A stretch of 64,000 nucleotides of DNA, from positions 1 through 64,000 of the forward strand of contig NZ_JAJHNP010000014.1 in the NCBI RefSeq assembly GCF_020819595.1, written 5' to 3'. This document shows positions 1 to 7,800 of this stretch, piece by piece. The DNA comes from Streptomyces barringtoniae. Lineage in GTDB: Bacteria; Actinomycetota; Actinomycetes; Streptomycetales; Streptomycetaceae. Position 1 is the first letter of the stretch, and every line of letters begins with the position of its first letter. Below the pieces are notes generated by a model. The model was given only the letters and a program-made list of their open reading frames with translations. It made no database searches and was not told the origin of the DNA. The translations under genes were made by a program, and so were the position numbers.

Positions 1-227
1 GACTCGAGGCGTCTCCCTGGCCGGGAAGCCGCCCTCCGGCCCTCATTCACCGGCGCAGCGTCAGCCCAGGGAGACCCCCCAACTGCTCCCGGGACGCGGC
101 GGTGAAGCGGGCCCAAAACGCCGGGCACCCAAGCCTGTCTCACCCCTTCAGGCCGAAGGCGGCGAGCGCTCGGTGGGGCGCCGGGATACTTCGAGCGGCC
201 GGCCCGGCAAGCACTGTTCGCCCCAGA

Positions 228-809
228 TCACCTTGCCCGAGGCGTTAGGACCACTCCCTCCCCCCGGCGAGCCGGGACACGAGATAGTCGAACTGCCAGG
301 CGCGCTGCACGGCCCGGCGGATGCCCATACCGCTGGCGGCAGGAGGTCGGCGCACTTGAGCCGGCGGACCCGGAAACATCCGCGCGGACCACAGGCCGAC
401 GCCGCACACCGCGGTGCCGCGAGCGCAGCGGCGTCGTCGATGCCTGCATGTCCTCCAGGCCGATGGCCCCACCGCCTGGCGCCGGGCGAGGTCGTGCAGG
501 TGGCTCGCCATGGCCCGGGACAGTCCGCAGAAGCGCAGACCCCCCACGTCCAGGACGAGGAGCCCCTCGAGGCTGACGGAGCCGCCCGCCACGGCGGTAG
601 ATGGTGAGGGCCGCCGCGGTGGAGATCTGTTGGCCCACGATGTGCAGGGCCATGTCCTCGAAGTTCGTCGACGACGGGTAGTCGCGCTCCGCCCAGGTGA
701 ACGGGTCGGGCCGCCCGACCCGCTCGGCGAGCTGCGCGAGGACGGGATCCGCGGCGGCCAGATGGTCGTAGGCCGCTGTATCGCGGAGAGGCAAAGCTGC
801 GCCATGCAT
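228..809 (-). pseudogene. Decayed DNA-3-methyladenine glycosylase (AlkA-like)
   Basis: From an ATG at 809 the frame reads a plausible N-terminus (MHGAALPLRDTAAYDHLAA), followed by an HhH-GPD glycosylase-like stretch containing HIVGQQISTAAALTIY. This is the conserved entry helix of AlkA-type base-excision glycosylases. After about residue 70 the similarity moves to another minus-strand frame (LRFCGLSRAMASHLHDLARR, then GVGLWSARMF and FDYLVSRL), so at least two frameshifts are present. The intact enzyme would remove alkylated bases from DNA. No helix-hairpin-helix catalytic Asp can be placed with confidence. The gene lies outside the IS cluster and shows simple point decay. The family call rests on motif memory. 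Confidence 0.6.
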
Positions 810-1125
810 GTCGTGGCGGAGCGATGCGGCCGGCCTCGCCACGTGCGTGGTCCCTGCGGCACTGACAGCCGCGCTGCCGGGCCTGGGCCTGGGCAGGAGC
901 GGCCCATGCGGCCGGCTTGCCCGCGAACGTCCTCCCTCACGACCGGTCGCCGGCCCCCGGTCTTCCCACGCGCGGCTCCCGGCACCCCTGAGTACCTGAA
1001 GAGCGCGTGCCGGGTGCGCCCTCGGCATCTACCTTTGGTCTTGGCCAGTGCTCCGGCGTTCACGCCGGGGGCGAAGGCCGTCTCAGAACTGCTCTGACCC
1101 GCGCGTGAGTATGGGTTCGCAGTGC
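810..1125. other. Intergenic, nothing recognised
   Basis: This roughly 300-base stretch between the glycosylase remnant and the IS200 remnant has no convincing reading frame. Frames that stay open are mirror images of GC-rich noncoding sequence. The first 227 bases of the window are likewise empty. Confidence 0.4.
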
Positions 1126-1498
1126 TCAGCTCAGCCCACGGGGCGCTTCTGGTTCTCGATGTACTGCTTCACAACGGTCAGGGGTGCCCCGCCGCAGCTT
1201 CTGGCGAAGGAGGAGCCGGACCAGAAGTGTCCGCCCACAGGTACCTGCGGACGTGCGCGTCGTACTCCTTGCGAAGCAGGCGGGAGACTCCCTCGAGGGA
1301 GTCGACCGGGTTGGGGAGCTGAACCTTTGCCGGGTAGTGCACGAGCAGGTGTACGTGATCGTGCTGCACGCGGCGGAGGGCGGCCGCGATGTTGCTGTGG
1401 CCGTCCTGGCGGTGGACGCGGTCATGGGCTTCGACACCCACATGATCACTGGCGCCGTGCCTGCTCTCGCTTCCGGACGGGGCTTCTGAGGCTTTCAC
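1126..1498 (-). pseudogene. tnpA: IS200/IS605-family TnpA, C-terminal part, frameshifted
   Basis: The minus strand encodes HDHVHLLVHYPAKVQLPN, the HUH signature region of Y1 single-strand transposases, followed by DSLEGVSRLLRKEYDAHVR. A frameshift near 1240 moves the reading to FWSGSSFARSCGGAPLTVV and KQYIENQKRP, the usual TnpA C-terminus (known family ending). The N-terminal part of the same kind of protein lies separately at about 2270-2390. The transposase is therefore split and inactive. The missing middle corresponds to the block that carries the DinB-like gene. Confidence 0.75.
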
Positions 1499-1513
1499 TT
1501 CGGGGTGACGTGC
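1488..1513 (+). repeat. 26-bp inverted repeat flanking the DinB-like gene, left copy
   Basis: The sequence starting GAGGCTTTCACTTCG at 1488-1513 recurs as its reverse complement at 2177-2202 with one mismatch. The pair brackets the DinB-like gene. These are plausibly IS200/IS605 end sequences, since the right copy also forms a hairpin. Confidence 0.7.
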
Positions 1514-1544
1514 TCGTGGAAGCGGGTGTAACCCCCGGCCCTCG

Positions 1545-2105
1545 TCACTGGCCCACCCTCCCGTCGATGCGCTCGCGCAACAGGTCGGCGTGCCCGCAGT
1601 GACGGGCGTACTCCTCGATCCTGTGCACCATCAGCTCCCGAACTGCGATCCGGTCCTTCCCCAGACGCTCGCCCAGATCCGGGTGCTCGGCCAGCGCGGC
1701 ATCGGTCGCGGCCTGCTCGCGCCCCAGAGCGGAAAACGCGGCGTCGACCTCGGCCTGCTCGGCGACAGCTGCGTCGAAGTCCGCGTCCTTCTCGCCGTAC
1801 AGCGTCGGCAGCGGGTCACCGTCGCTGATCCAGTTGCGCCAGTCCCGTTCCACCTCTGCGAGGTGCCGAACCAGGCCGAGCAGCGACATCGTCGACGGCG
1901 GAACCGACCGACGCGCGAGTTGCCGCGCATTCAGGCCCTCGCACTTCATCCGCAGGGTCATGCGGTAGTTCGTCAAGAAGTCCTGCAGCGTCGCAAGTTC
2001 GCCGTCCGGGCCGGGACCTTCTGTGTTGCGGGGGTCGTCATCCGGATTGGCCCACATGTCGGGGTAGACGGTTGCCTGGCTCCATCGCGCGGGTTGGTCA
2101 CTCAT
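1545..2105 (-). CDS. DinB/DUF664-family protein
   Basis: This 186-aa protein starts at MSDQPARWSQATVYPDMW. An upstream in-frame extension to 2375 covers IS200 sequence and is rejected. The pattern fits the DinB-like four-helix fold of DUF664: ELATLQDFLTNYRMTL, then MSLLGLVRHLAEVERDWRN, then the late helix RELMVHRIEEYARHCGHADLLRERIDG. Conserved His residues near 67-70, 146 and 160 are in positions that bind a metal in the family. Such proteins are often thiol-dependent (mycothiol or bacillithiol) transferases, or of unknown role. The gene is intact, although it lies between two halves of an IS200 transposase and inside an inverted repeat. Confidence 0.75.
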   Translation of the reverse strand: MSDQPARWSQATVYPDMWANPDDDPRNTEGPGPDGELATLQDFLTNYRMTLRMKCEGLNARQLARRSVPPSTMSLLGLVRHLAEVERDWRNWISDGDPLPTLYGEKDADFDAAVAEQAEVDAAFSALGREQAATDAALAEHPDLGERLGKDRIAVRELMVHRIEEYARHCGHADLLRERIDGRVGQ

Positions 2106-2153
2106 ACGTTGCATGTTCGTCTGTGACGGCCCAAGCCAGCCACTGGGTTTTCG

Positions 2154-2202
2154 CTTCGAGGTGATGTCACCCACCCGCACGTCACCTCGAAGTGAAAGCC
2201 TC
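2154..2202. repeat. Hairpin and right copy of the 26-bp inverted repeat
   Basis: Positions 2154-2164 (CTTCGAGGTGA) pair perfectly with 2182-2192 (TCACCTCGAAG) around a 17-base loop. The right half is part of the repeat also found at 1488-1513. Subterminal hairpins of this kind are the sites bound by TnpA in IS200/IS605 elements (family knowledge). Confidence 0.6.
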
Positions 2203-2264
2203 GGTTGTGGCTCTCGGGCGCGGAGGAGACACCACCGCGTTTCCCTATCAATCACCCAACTCCA

Positions 2265-2393
2265 CTTCTCCCAGAGACCCTGGCATCTCATCGGTGAACG
2301 CCTTCCGCCGATACTTGGTGACAAACACCAAGTGGACATCAAGGTTGTAGACGACGTGACGTCCGCTTCGAGCAAGCCGTGGCTGGGCGAGGA
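2265..2393 (-). pseudogene. tnpA: IS200/IS605-family TnpA, N-terminal part
   Basis: The minus strand reads RSGRHVVYNLDVHLVFVTKY followed by RRKAFTDEM, the characteristic first strand and helix of IS200/IS605 TnpA. The fragment is cut off upstream by the IS256 terminal repeat at 2394. Downstream it loses similarity before the DinB block. It is probably the start of the same transposase whose C-terminus is at 1126-1498. Confidence 0.7.
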
Positions 2394-2432
2394 GGGTCTG
2401 TGTAGCGAACGGTGGAACTCAGTCGGAGTTGT

Positions 2433-2898
2433 TCAGCGGCGTCCGGCGGTGAGCCGGCCGTCGAAGGTGATGTCGAAGGCTTGGAGTGCGGCCTTCCAGC
2501 GCATGGTCCAGCGTTTGCGTCCGGTGCCGGTCGGGTCCAGGCTCATGACGGCCAGGTAGACGCATTTGAGGGCGGCCTGGTCGGTGGGGAAGTGTCCCCG
2601 GGCCCGGACGGCCTTGCGGATGCGCGCGTTGATGCTCTCGATCGCGTTGGTGGTGCAGACGATCTTGCGGATCTCCACGTCGAACCGGAGGAAGGGCACG
2701 AACTCCGCCCAGGCCGCCTCCCAGAGCCGGACGATCGCCGGATACTTCCCGCCCCAGGCGTCGGTGAACTCCACGAACCGCTCGAGCGCGGCGTCCTCGG
2801 TCGGCGCAGTGTAGACGGGCCTGAGCGCCTTCGCGATCTTCTCCCAGTCCTGCCGGGCCGCGTAACGGAAGCTGTTCCGCAGCAGGTGAACGATGCAG
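2433..2898 (-). pseudogene. IS256-family transposase, C-terminal piece
   Basis: The reading frame from CIVHLLRNSFRYAARQDWEK to FDITFDGRLTAGRR is the C-terminal third of an IS256 (mutator-type) DDE transposase. It includes the catalytic Glu context CTTNAIESINARIRK. It joins in frame to the N-terminal piece ending VWPATIVQT at about 4495 once the IS110 element is removed. The reconstructed protein is about 430 aa, normal for the family. Inactive as it stands. Confidence 0.85.
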
Positions 2899-3031
2899 AC
2901 TCCCCCTGTCAACCTTCCGGTTTGTGGATCACGAGGCGTTTGTTCTTTCGGCAGGGTTGCGCGCATGCCAAAGAGCCGAGGGTCGATGACGTGATCATCC
3001 CGCGGCTTCGGTCAGACGGGCCAGGAGGTCT

Positions 3032-4273
3032 TCAGGCTGTCAGGTCGGCCTCCGGGCGGTTGCCGACGTGGAGGTCGGGGTCGTAGAGGGTGTGGTCCTG
3101 CCAGCAACGCCAGAGAACGCGGACCCAACGGGCGCCGAGGCCGCGGATAGCGCGGTTGTGGGGCTGACGGCGGGACCTGGCCTGCTCGTATGCCTCGCGC
3201 ACCCAGGGCACTTCGCGAGCCATATTGAAGACCCACCAGTCCACCGCGTGGCGCATTCGCTTGTTGGCTGCGTAGCGGAAACGGACCTGCCGGGTGCGGC
3301 CGGAGGACCGGGTGACCGGGGCGACTCCGGTCTCGGCCATGAGTGCAGCCGGGGTGGGGAAACGATCGCGGTCCTCGCCCATCTCGGCCAGCAGAGTTGC
3401 CGCGCAGGAACGGCCCATGCAGGGGAAACTGAGGAAGATGGGCGCGTCGGGGTGCGTAACCAGGAGCTCGTCGATCCGTTTGTTGAGGATGCGGATGTGG
3501 TCGTTGAGCAGGGCGAGTTGCTCGGCGAAGAGCACGGCGGTCAGCTGCTTGCCGGCGACCGTGCCTGGGGCTGCGGACAGCAGGTGCGTACGCAGTCGTT
3601 CCACCAGCACTTCGGGGCGAGTGCGCCCGGAGTAGCCGTGACGGCCGGTGAACGCCTTCATTCGCTCAGGACCGACGCGGCGGGCCTGCTCAGGGGTGGG
3701 GTAGTCCTGCAGGAACGCGAGACTGATGTCGCGGTCGAGGGAGGAGAACAGGTGCAGCACGGCCGGGTGGTAGGACTCGAGGATGGCCCGCAGCTGGTTC
3801 TCCAGGTCGCGCTGGTTCCAGACGACGCGTTCGCGATCGCGGATGACGGCCCGCAGCTCGGCCAGCTTCGGTGAGGCGACCGGCAGCGGCCGCCAGTGCC
3901 GGTATTCGTGCCGGAGAGTGTCAGCCAGGACGAACGCGTCGAAGGCATCGTCCTTCTTCGGTGCCATCCGGTAGCGTTCCCGCGCTCGCGCGGAGACCTT
4001 CGGAGAGACGCAGTAGAGGGTGTGACCCGCGGCTTGAAGGCGCTCGACCAGCAGGCCCTCGCCTCGTTCGATGGCTATCCCGGCCAGTGGTGCGTGACGG
4101 CGCAGGTGCCGGTCCAGACGCTCGAGGCCGTCAGCGGTGTGCGCGTAGCGCCTTTGGTGCACGACCTGGCCGGCCTCGTCCACAAGGCAGAGCTGCTGAT
4201 GGGCGTTGCCCCAGTCGACGCCGGCGAAGACCCCACCCGGATCTGTGGTGTTGGTGGGTAACGAATGGTCCAT
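3032..4273 (-). CDS. IS110-family transposase (DEDD recombinase)
   Basis: This 413-aa protein starts at MDHSLPTNTTDPGGVFAGVD; an ATG-type start nine codons further up (4300) is possible. The N-terminal RuvC-like DEDD domain begins with GVFAGVDWGNAHQQLCLVDE, and further acidic positions lie in the KKDDAFDAFVLADTLRHE stretch. The C-terminal transposase_20 domain contains FLSFPCMGRSCAATLLAEMG and APVTRSSGRTRQVRFRYAAN with the family's catalytic Ser region. IS110 enzymes cut and rejoin at a CT core guided by a structured RNA from the element's own end. The gene appears intact, so the element may be active. Confidence 0.9.
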   Translation of the reverse strand: MDHSLPTNTTDPGGVFAGVDWGNAHQQLCLVDEAGQVVHQRRYAHTADGLERLDRHLRRHAPLAGIAIERGEGLLVERLQAAGHTLYCVSPKVSARARERYRMAPKKDDAFDAFVLADTLRHEYRHWRPLPVASPKLAELRAVIRDRERVVWNQRDLENQLRAILESYHPAVLHLFSSLDRDISLAFLQDYPTPEQARRVGPERMKAFTGRHGYSGRTRPEVLVERLRTHLLSAAPGTVAGKQLTAVLFAEQLALLNDHIRILNKRIDELLVTHPDAPIFLSFPCMGRSCAATLLAEMGEDRDRFPTPAALMAETGVAPVTRSSGRTRQVRFRYAANKRMRHAVDWWVFNMAREVPWVREAYEQARSRRQPHNRAIRGLGARWVRVLWRCWQDHTLYDPDLHVGNRPEADLTA

Positions 4274-4492
4274 GGATACCGTCCTGTCGGTCCTGGTCAC
4301 CGGCTGGGCGGCCCCGCTGGTACCTCATCCCGGCGCTCGAGGCGCGACTCCCGCTGGCCAGTTCGCGGCCCGCCTCCAGCGGGAGGGACTGGTCTGCATG
4401 GGGGCCTCGAAGGCAACGCGTCTGCATAGGTCCTCTCCCGCTGGCGCGGTGACCGGCGGGGAATTCCCGCCACCAAGGAGTGTGCACGGATG
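4274..4492 (-). ncRNA. Predicted bridge-RNA region of the IS110 element
   Basis: In the IS110 group the noncoding segment upstream of the transposase (left end) encodes the bridge RNA that pairs with target and donor DNA. This element has 219 noncoding bases in that position, enough for such an RNA. I have not folded it or identified the two guide loops, so this is positional inference only. Confidence 0.4.
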
Positions 4493-4494
4493 AG

Positions 4495-5318
4495 GTCTGG
4501 ACGATCGTCGCAGGCCAGACGGTGTTCACGGCGTCCGGGAGGCCGGTCAGGCCGTCGCAGACCAGCATCAGGACATCGGCCGCGCCGCGGTTCTTGATCT
4601 CGGTCAGGACCTGGAGCCAGTACTTCGCGCCCTCCCCGCCATCGCCGATCCACAGGCCTAGGATGTCCCGGTGTCCCTCGGCGGTGACCGCCACCGCCAT
4701 GTAGACAGGCCGGTTGGCGACCTGCCCATCCCTGACCTTCACGTTCACGCAGTCAATGAAGACGACCGGATAGACGCTGTCCAAGGGACGGTTCTGCCAT
4801 TCGCTCATGCCGGCCATCACGCTGTCGGTGATCGTGGAGATCGTGGACTTGGAGATCTCGGCGCCGTACACCTCGGCGAGATGCGCGGAGATCTCCCCGT
4901 GCGTGAGCCCTTTCGCCGACAGCGACAGGACCATCTCGTCCACCCCGCCCAGACGCCGCTGCCGCTTCTTGACCAGCTGCGGCTCGAACGACCCGGCCCG
5001 GTCCCGCGGCACCGCGATCTCGACCGGCCCCGACTCGGTGATCACCGTCTTGGATCGGTGTCCGTTGCGGTAGTTCTCCCGGCCGCCCTCGGCCCGCTCA
5101 CCGGGCTCGTGGCCCAGATGATCGGTGAGTTCGCCTTCCAGCGCGGACTCCAGCACCCGCTTCGTCAGCTGCTGCAGCAGGCCGCCCTCCCCGGTGAGCT
5201 TCACCCCACCAGCCTGGGCCCGGGCCACCAGCTCGGCGACCAGCCCGTCATCCACGGCGCCCGCTCCACTCACAGCGGCCTTCCCAGCCTCGGTGTCACT
5301 CGTCACGTCAGTCATCAA
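4495..5318 (-). pseudogene. IS256-family transposase, N-terminal piece
   Basis: The frame starts MMTDVTSDTEAGKAAVSGAG and continues through typical IS256 sequence: LTDHLGHEPGERAEGGRENY, the first catalytic Asp in YPVVFIDCVNVKVRDG, and the second in DVLMLVCDGLTGLPDAVNTV. It ends at VWPATIVQT, where the IS110 element is inserted. The reading frame runs on into IS110 sequence to 4131, but that part is not transposase. Precise loss of the IS110 element would restore the gene. Confidence 0.85.
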
Positions 5319-5354
5319 CTGTCGCTTCCAGCTTGGGAGTTACACCACTCACCG

Positions 5355-6982
5355 GGCTCTGTACCGTAGTCGGTGGTAACGGCATGCGACGGGCATCGTT
5401 GGCGCTATATGGGTGATGACAACTACCTTGTGGCAACGGTGTTTTCAGGGCTGTCGGCGTTGGTCATCGATGATGTGGCAGACGATGGTGAGGTGATCCG
5501 GGTCTTGGCCCGGACACGGGATGTTCCCGTTCCCTGCCCGATGTGCGGGGTGCTGACAGGGAAGGTGCACGGATACCACGGCCGGACGGTGGGGGACGTG
5601 CCAGTGGATGGCCGTCGCGTCGTGATACGTCTACGGGTCCGGCGCCTGGTCTGTCCGGTTCTGGGCTGTCGACGGCAGACCTTCCGCGAGCAAGTCCCCG
5701 GTCTGCTGGAACGCCTGCAGCGTCGCACCACGCGTCTGGCCAGCCAGGTCTCGGGAGTGGTCAAGGAGTTATGCGGCCGGGCGGCCGCCCGGCTCACGTC
5801 CCTGCTGGCATTTCCGGTCTCCTGTGCCACTGCTCTGCGTCTGCTGCGGCGTATCCCCATCCCGACGGTCCCTGTCCCGCGGGTGATTGGGGTCGACGAC
5901 TTTGCCCTGCGCCGGCGCCACCGCTATGCGACGATCGTCATCGATGCCGAAACGGGCCGGCGCGTCGACGTGCTGCCCGACCGCGAGGCCGCCACATTGA
6001 CAGCCTGGCTGCGCTCTCGTCCTGAGGTCGAGGTCGTGTGCCGGGACGGCTCGACCACCTACGCCGAGGCCATCCGCCAGGCCCTGCCCGACGCGGTTCA
6101 GGTCAGTGATCGCTGGCATGTGTGGCACAACCTGTGCGACAAGGTCCAGGCCGAGGTCCGCGCCCACGCCCCGTGCTGGGCCACCATCAATCCGCCCCGC
6201 CCCGGCGGCATCCGCGAGCAGACCACTCGCGAGCGCTGGCACAAGGTCCACGCCCTGCTCGGCCAGGGCGTCGGCCTGCTGGACTGCTCCCGCCGCCTGG
6301 ACCTGGCCCTGAACACCGTCAAGCGCTACGCCCGCATCCCCGAGCCTCCCACCGAGCGCATCACTCCGCGCTACCGCCCCACTCTGGTAGACCCCTACCG
6401 CGAGCATCTGCGCACGCGACGCGCGGCCGAGCCCGGCGTGCCCGTCACCCACCTCCTGCACGAGATCAGGGAACTGGGATATACCGGCAGCGCCAACCTG
6501 CTGGTTCGCTACCTCAACCAGGGCCGCGCCGAAGGCGACCGCCCCGTGACCACCCCCCGCCGTCTTGCCCGGCTCCTGCTCACGCACCCCGAACACCTAC
6601 GGACGAAGGACACCGATCTGCTCGGGCTGATCACTGCGGCCTGCTCCGAGATGACTGAACTTGCGGCACTCATCCGTGACTTCGCCGTCCTGCTGACCCC
6701 TGCCGGCAGCAACGACTCCAAGCTCACCGACTGGATCACTCAGGCCCGCGGCGCCGACCTGCCCCACCTGCACAGCTTCTGCAACGGCCTCGAACTCGAC
6801 CGTGCCGCCGTCAACGCCGGCCTGACCCTGCCGTGGAGCAACGGCCGTACCGAGGGCGTCAACACCCGCACCAAACGGATCATGCGGCAGATGCACGGCC
6901 GTGCAGGTTTCGAACTCCTCCGCCACCGCATTCTGCTCAGCACATAGCCACACAACGTCACCACCGACTACGGTACAGAGCC
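5355..6982 (+). mobile_element. ISL3-family element with 8-bp target duplication
   Basis: The terminal inverted repeats are at 5355-5381 and 6956-6982. Each reads GGCTCTGTACCGTAGTCGG inward and the two differ at one base over 27. The direct repeat ACTCACCG is present at 5347-5354 and again at 6983-6990, the 8-bp duplication expected for ISL3. The target is the terminal inverted repeat of the IS256 element. The near-perfect ends and intact gene suggest a recent insertion. Confidence 0.93.
5409..6947 (+). CDS. ISL3-family transposase
   Basis: This 512-aa protein starts at MGDDNYLVATVFSGLSALVI. An earlier GTG at 5373 lies inside the terminal repeat and is less likely. An N-terminal zinc-binding segment has PCPMCGVLTGKVHG and RRLVCPVLGCRR (two CxxC-like pairs). 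The DDE domain follows, with PRVIGVDDFALRRRHRYATI, DRWHVWHNLCDKVQAEVR and the C-terminal SNGRTEGVNTRTKRIMRQMH containing the catalytic Glu. The length and motif order are normal for ISL3. The gene is intact. Confidence 0.93.
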   Translation: MGDDNYLVATVFSGLSALVIDDVADDGEVIRVLARTRDVPVPCPMCGVLTGKVHGYHGRTVGDVPVDGRRVVIRLRVRRLVCPVLGCRRQTFREQVPGLLERLQRRTTRLASQVSGVVKELCGRAAARLTSLLAFPVSCATALRLLRRIPIPTVPVPRVIGVDDFALRRRHRYATIVIDAETGRRVDVLPDREAATLTAWLRSRPEVEVVCRDGSTTYAEAIRQALPDAVQVSDRWHVWHNLCDKVQAEVRAHAPCWATINPPRPGGIREQTTRERWHKVHALLGQGVGLLDCSRRLDLALNTVKRYARIPEPPTERITPRYRPTLVDPYREHLRTRRAAEPGVPVTHLLHEIRELGYTGSANLLVRYLNQGRAEGDRPVTTPRRLARLLLTHPEHLRTKDTDLLGLITAACSEMTELAALIRDFAVLLTPAGSNDSKLTDWITQARGADLPHLHSFCNGLELDRAAVNAGLTLPWSNGRTEGVNTRTKRIMRQMHGRAGFELLRHRILLST

Positions 6983-6999
6983 ACTCACCGTACAGACCC

Positions 7000-7791
7000 G
7001 TCGAGGACGGTCTGTGGGAGCGGATCGAGCCGCTGCTGCCGGTGGTCGAGCGGCGTTTCCGGTATCCGGGGCGTCGGCGTATCGATGACCGTCGGGTGCT
7101 GTGCGGGATCCTGTTCGTGCTGTACACCGGCATCCCGTGGCGGTACCTGCCGCAGGAGCTCGGCTTCGGATCGGGGATGACCTGCTGGCGGCGGCTGCTG
7201 GACTGGAACGAGGCCGGGGTGTGGCAGCGGCTGCACGAGCTGCTGCTGGCCGAGCTGCGGTCGGCCGGGATGTTGGACTTCTCCCGGGCTGCCGTCGACT
7301 CTTCGCACTTGCGCGCGATGAAGGGCGGGCCGGCCACCGGACGCTCCCCGGTGGACCGGGGCAAGACCGGCAGCAAGCACCACGTGATTGTCGAGGCGCA
7401 CGGAATCCCTCTGGCGGTGTCCCTGACCGGTGGAAACCGTAACGATGTCACACAGCTAATCCCGCTGATCCAGGCCGTTCCGCCGATTCGTGGCAGGAGC
7501 GGCCGAGCCCTGCGCCGCCCCCGCCGGGTCTACGCCGACCGCGGCTATGACCACGACGTCTACCGCGACAAGGTCCGCCGGTTCGAAATCACCCCGGTTA
7601 TCGCCCGACGCGGCGCCGAATACGGCTCCGGCCTCGGAGTCCACCGCTGGGTCGTAGAGGGCGCGGTCGCGCTGCTGCACTGGTTCCGACGCCTTCGCAT
7701 CCGCTGGGAGATCCGCGACGACATTCACCAAGCCCTCGTCACCCTCGGCTGCGCCATCATCTGCTGGCGACGGCTGAAGACCTCAGTCTGA
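7000..7791 (+). pseudogene. IS5-family transposase, 5' end lost
   Basis: The frame reads VEDGLWERIEPLLPVVERRF, then GILFVLYTGIPWRYLPQELG, the DDE parts RAAVDSSHLRAMKG, TGGNRNDVTQLIPLI and VYADRGYDHDVYRDKVRR, and ends RWVVEGAVALLHWFRRLRIR. This is a typical IS5-family (IS427-like) protein of about 265 aa. Its natural start codon is missing because the IS256 right end at 6999 abuts codon 3 or 4 of the usual reading frame. The open frame continues backwards only through ISL3 sequence. Probably inactive. Confidence 0.82.
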
Positions 7792-7800
7792 TCCCAGTTC

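Larger units (their letters stand above)
2899..4492 (-). mobile_element. IS110-family element inserted in the IS256 transposase
   Basis: The IS256 transposase frame gives the target directly: ...CAGACCTGCATCG... The upstream side retains CAGACCT (minus strand, core at 4494-4493) and the downstream side begins CTGCATCG (core at 2898-2897). The dinucleotide CT is therefore present at both junctions with no other duplication. That is the signature of IS110-family recombination, which exchanges at a CT core. The element is about 1.6 kb and contains one transposase gene on the minus strand. About 219 bases of noncoding DNA lie upstream of it and about 130 downstream. Confidence 0.85.
2394..6999 (-). 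mobile_element. IS256-family element, nested host of IS110 and ISL3 insertions
   Basis: The terminal inverted repeats are 27 bp. The left one starts GGGTCTGT at 2394-2420. The right one reads the same GGGTCTGT inward from 6999 and matches at 20 of 27 positions, but it is interrupted by the ISL3 element. Removing the IS110 and ISL3 insertions leaves about 1.4 kb, the normal size of IS256 elements. The flanks are GGCGAGGA (2386-2393) and GTCGAGGA (7000-7007). These differ at one base and may be a mutated 8-bp target duplication. The transposase lies on the minus strand in two pieces. Confidence 0.8.

Noticed and set aside
2386..7007. GGCGAGGA and GTCGAGGA as a certain IS256 target duplication
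   Set aside because: They differ at one base, and the two flanks belong to different elements (IS200 and IS5), so chance similarity or rearrangement cannot be excluded.
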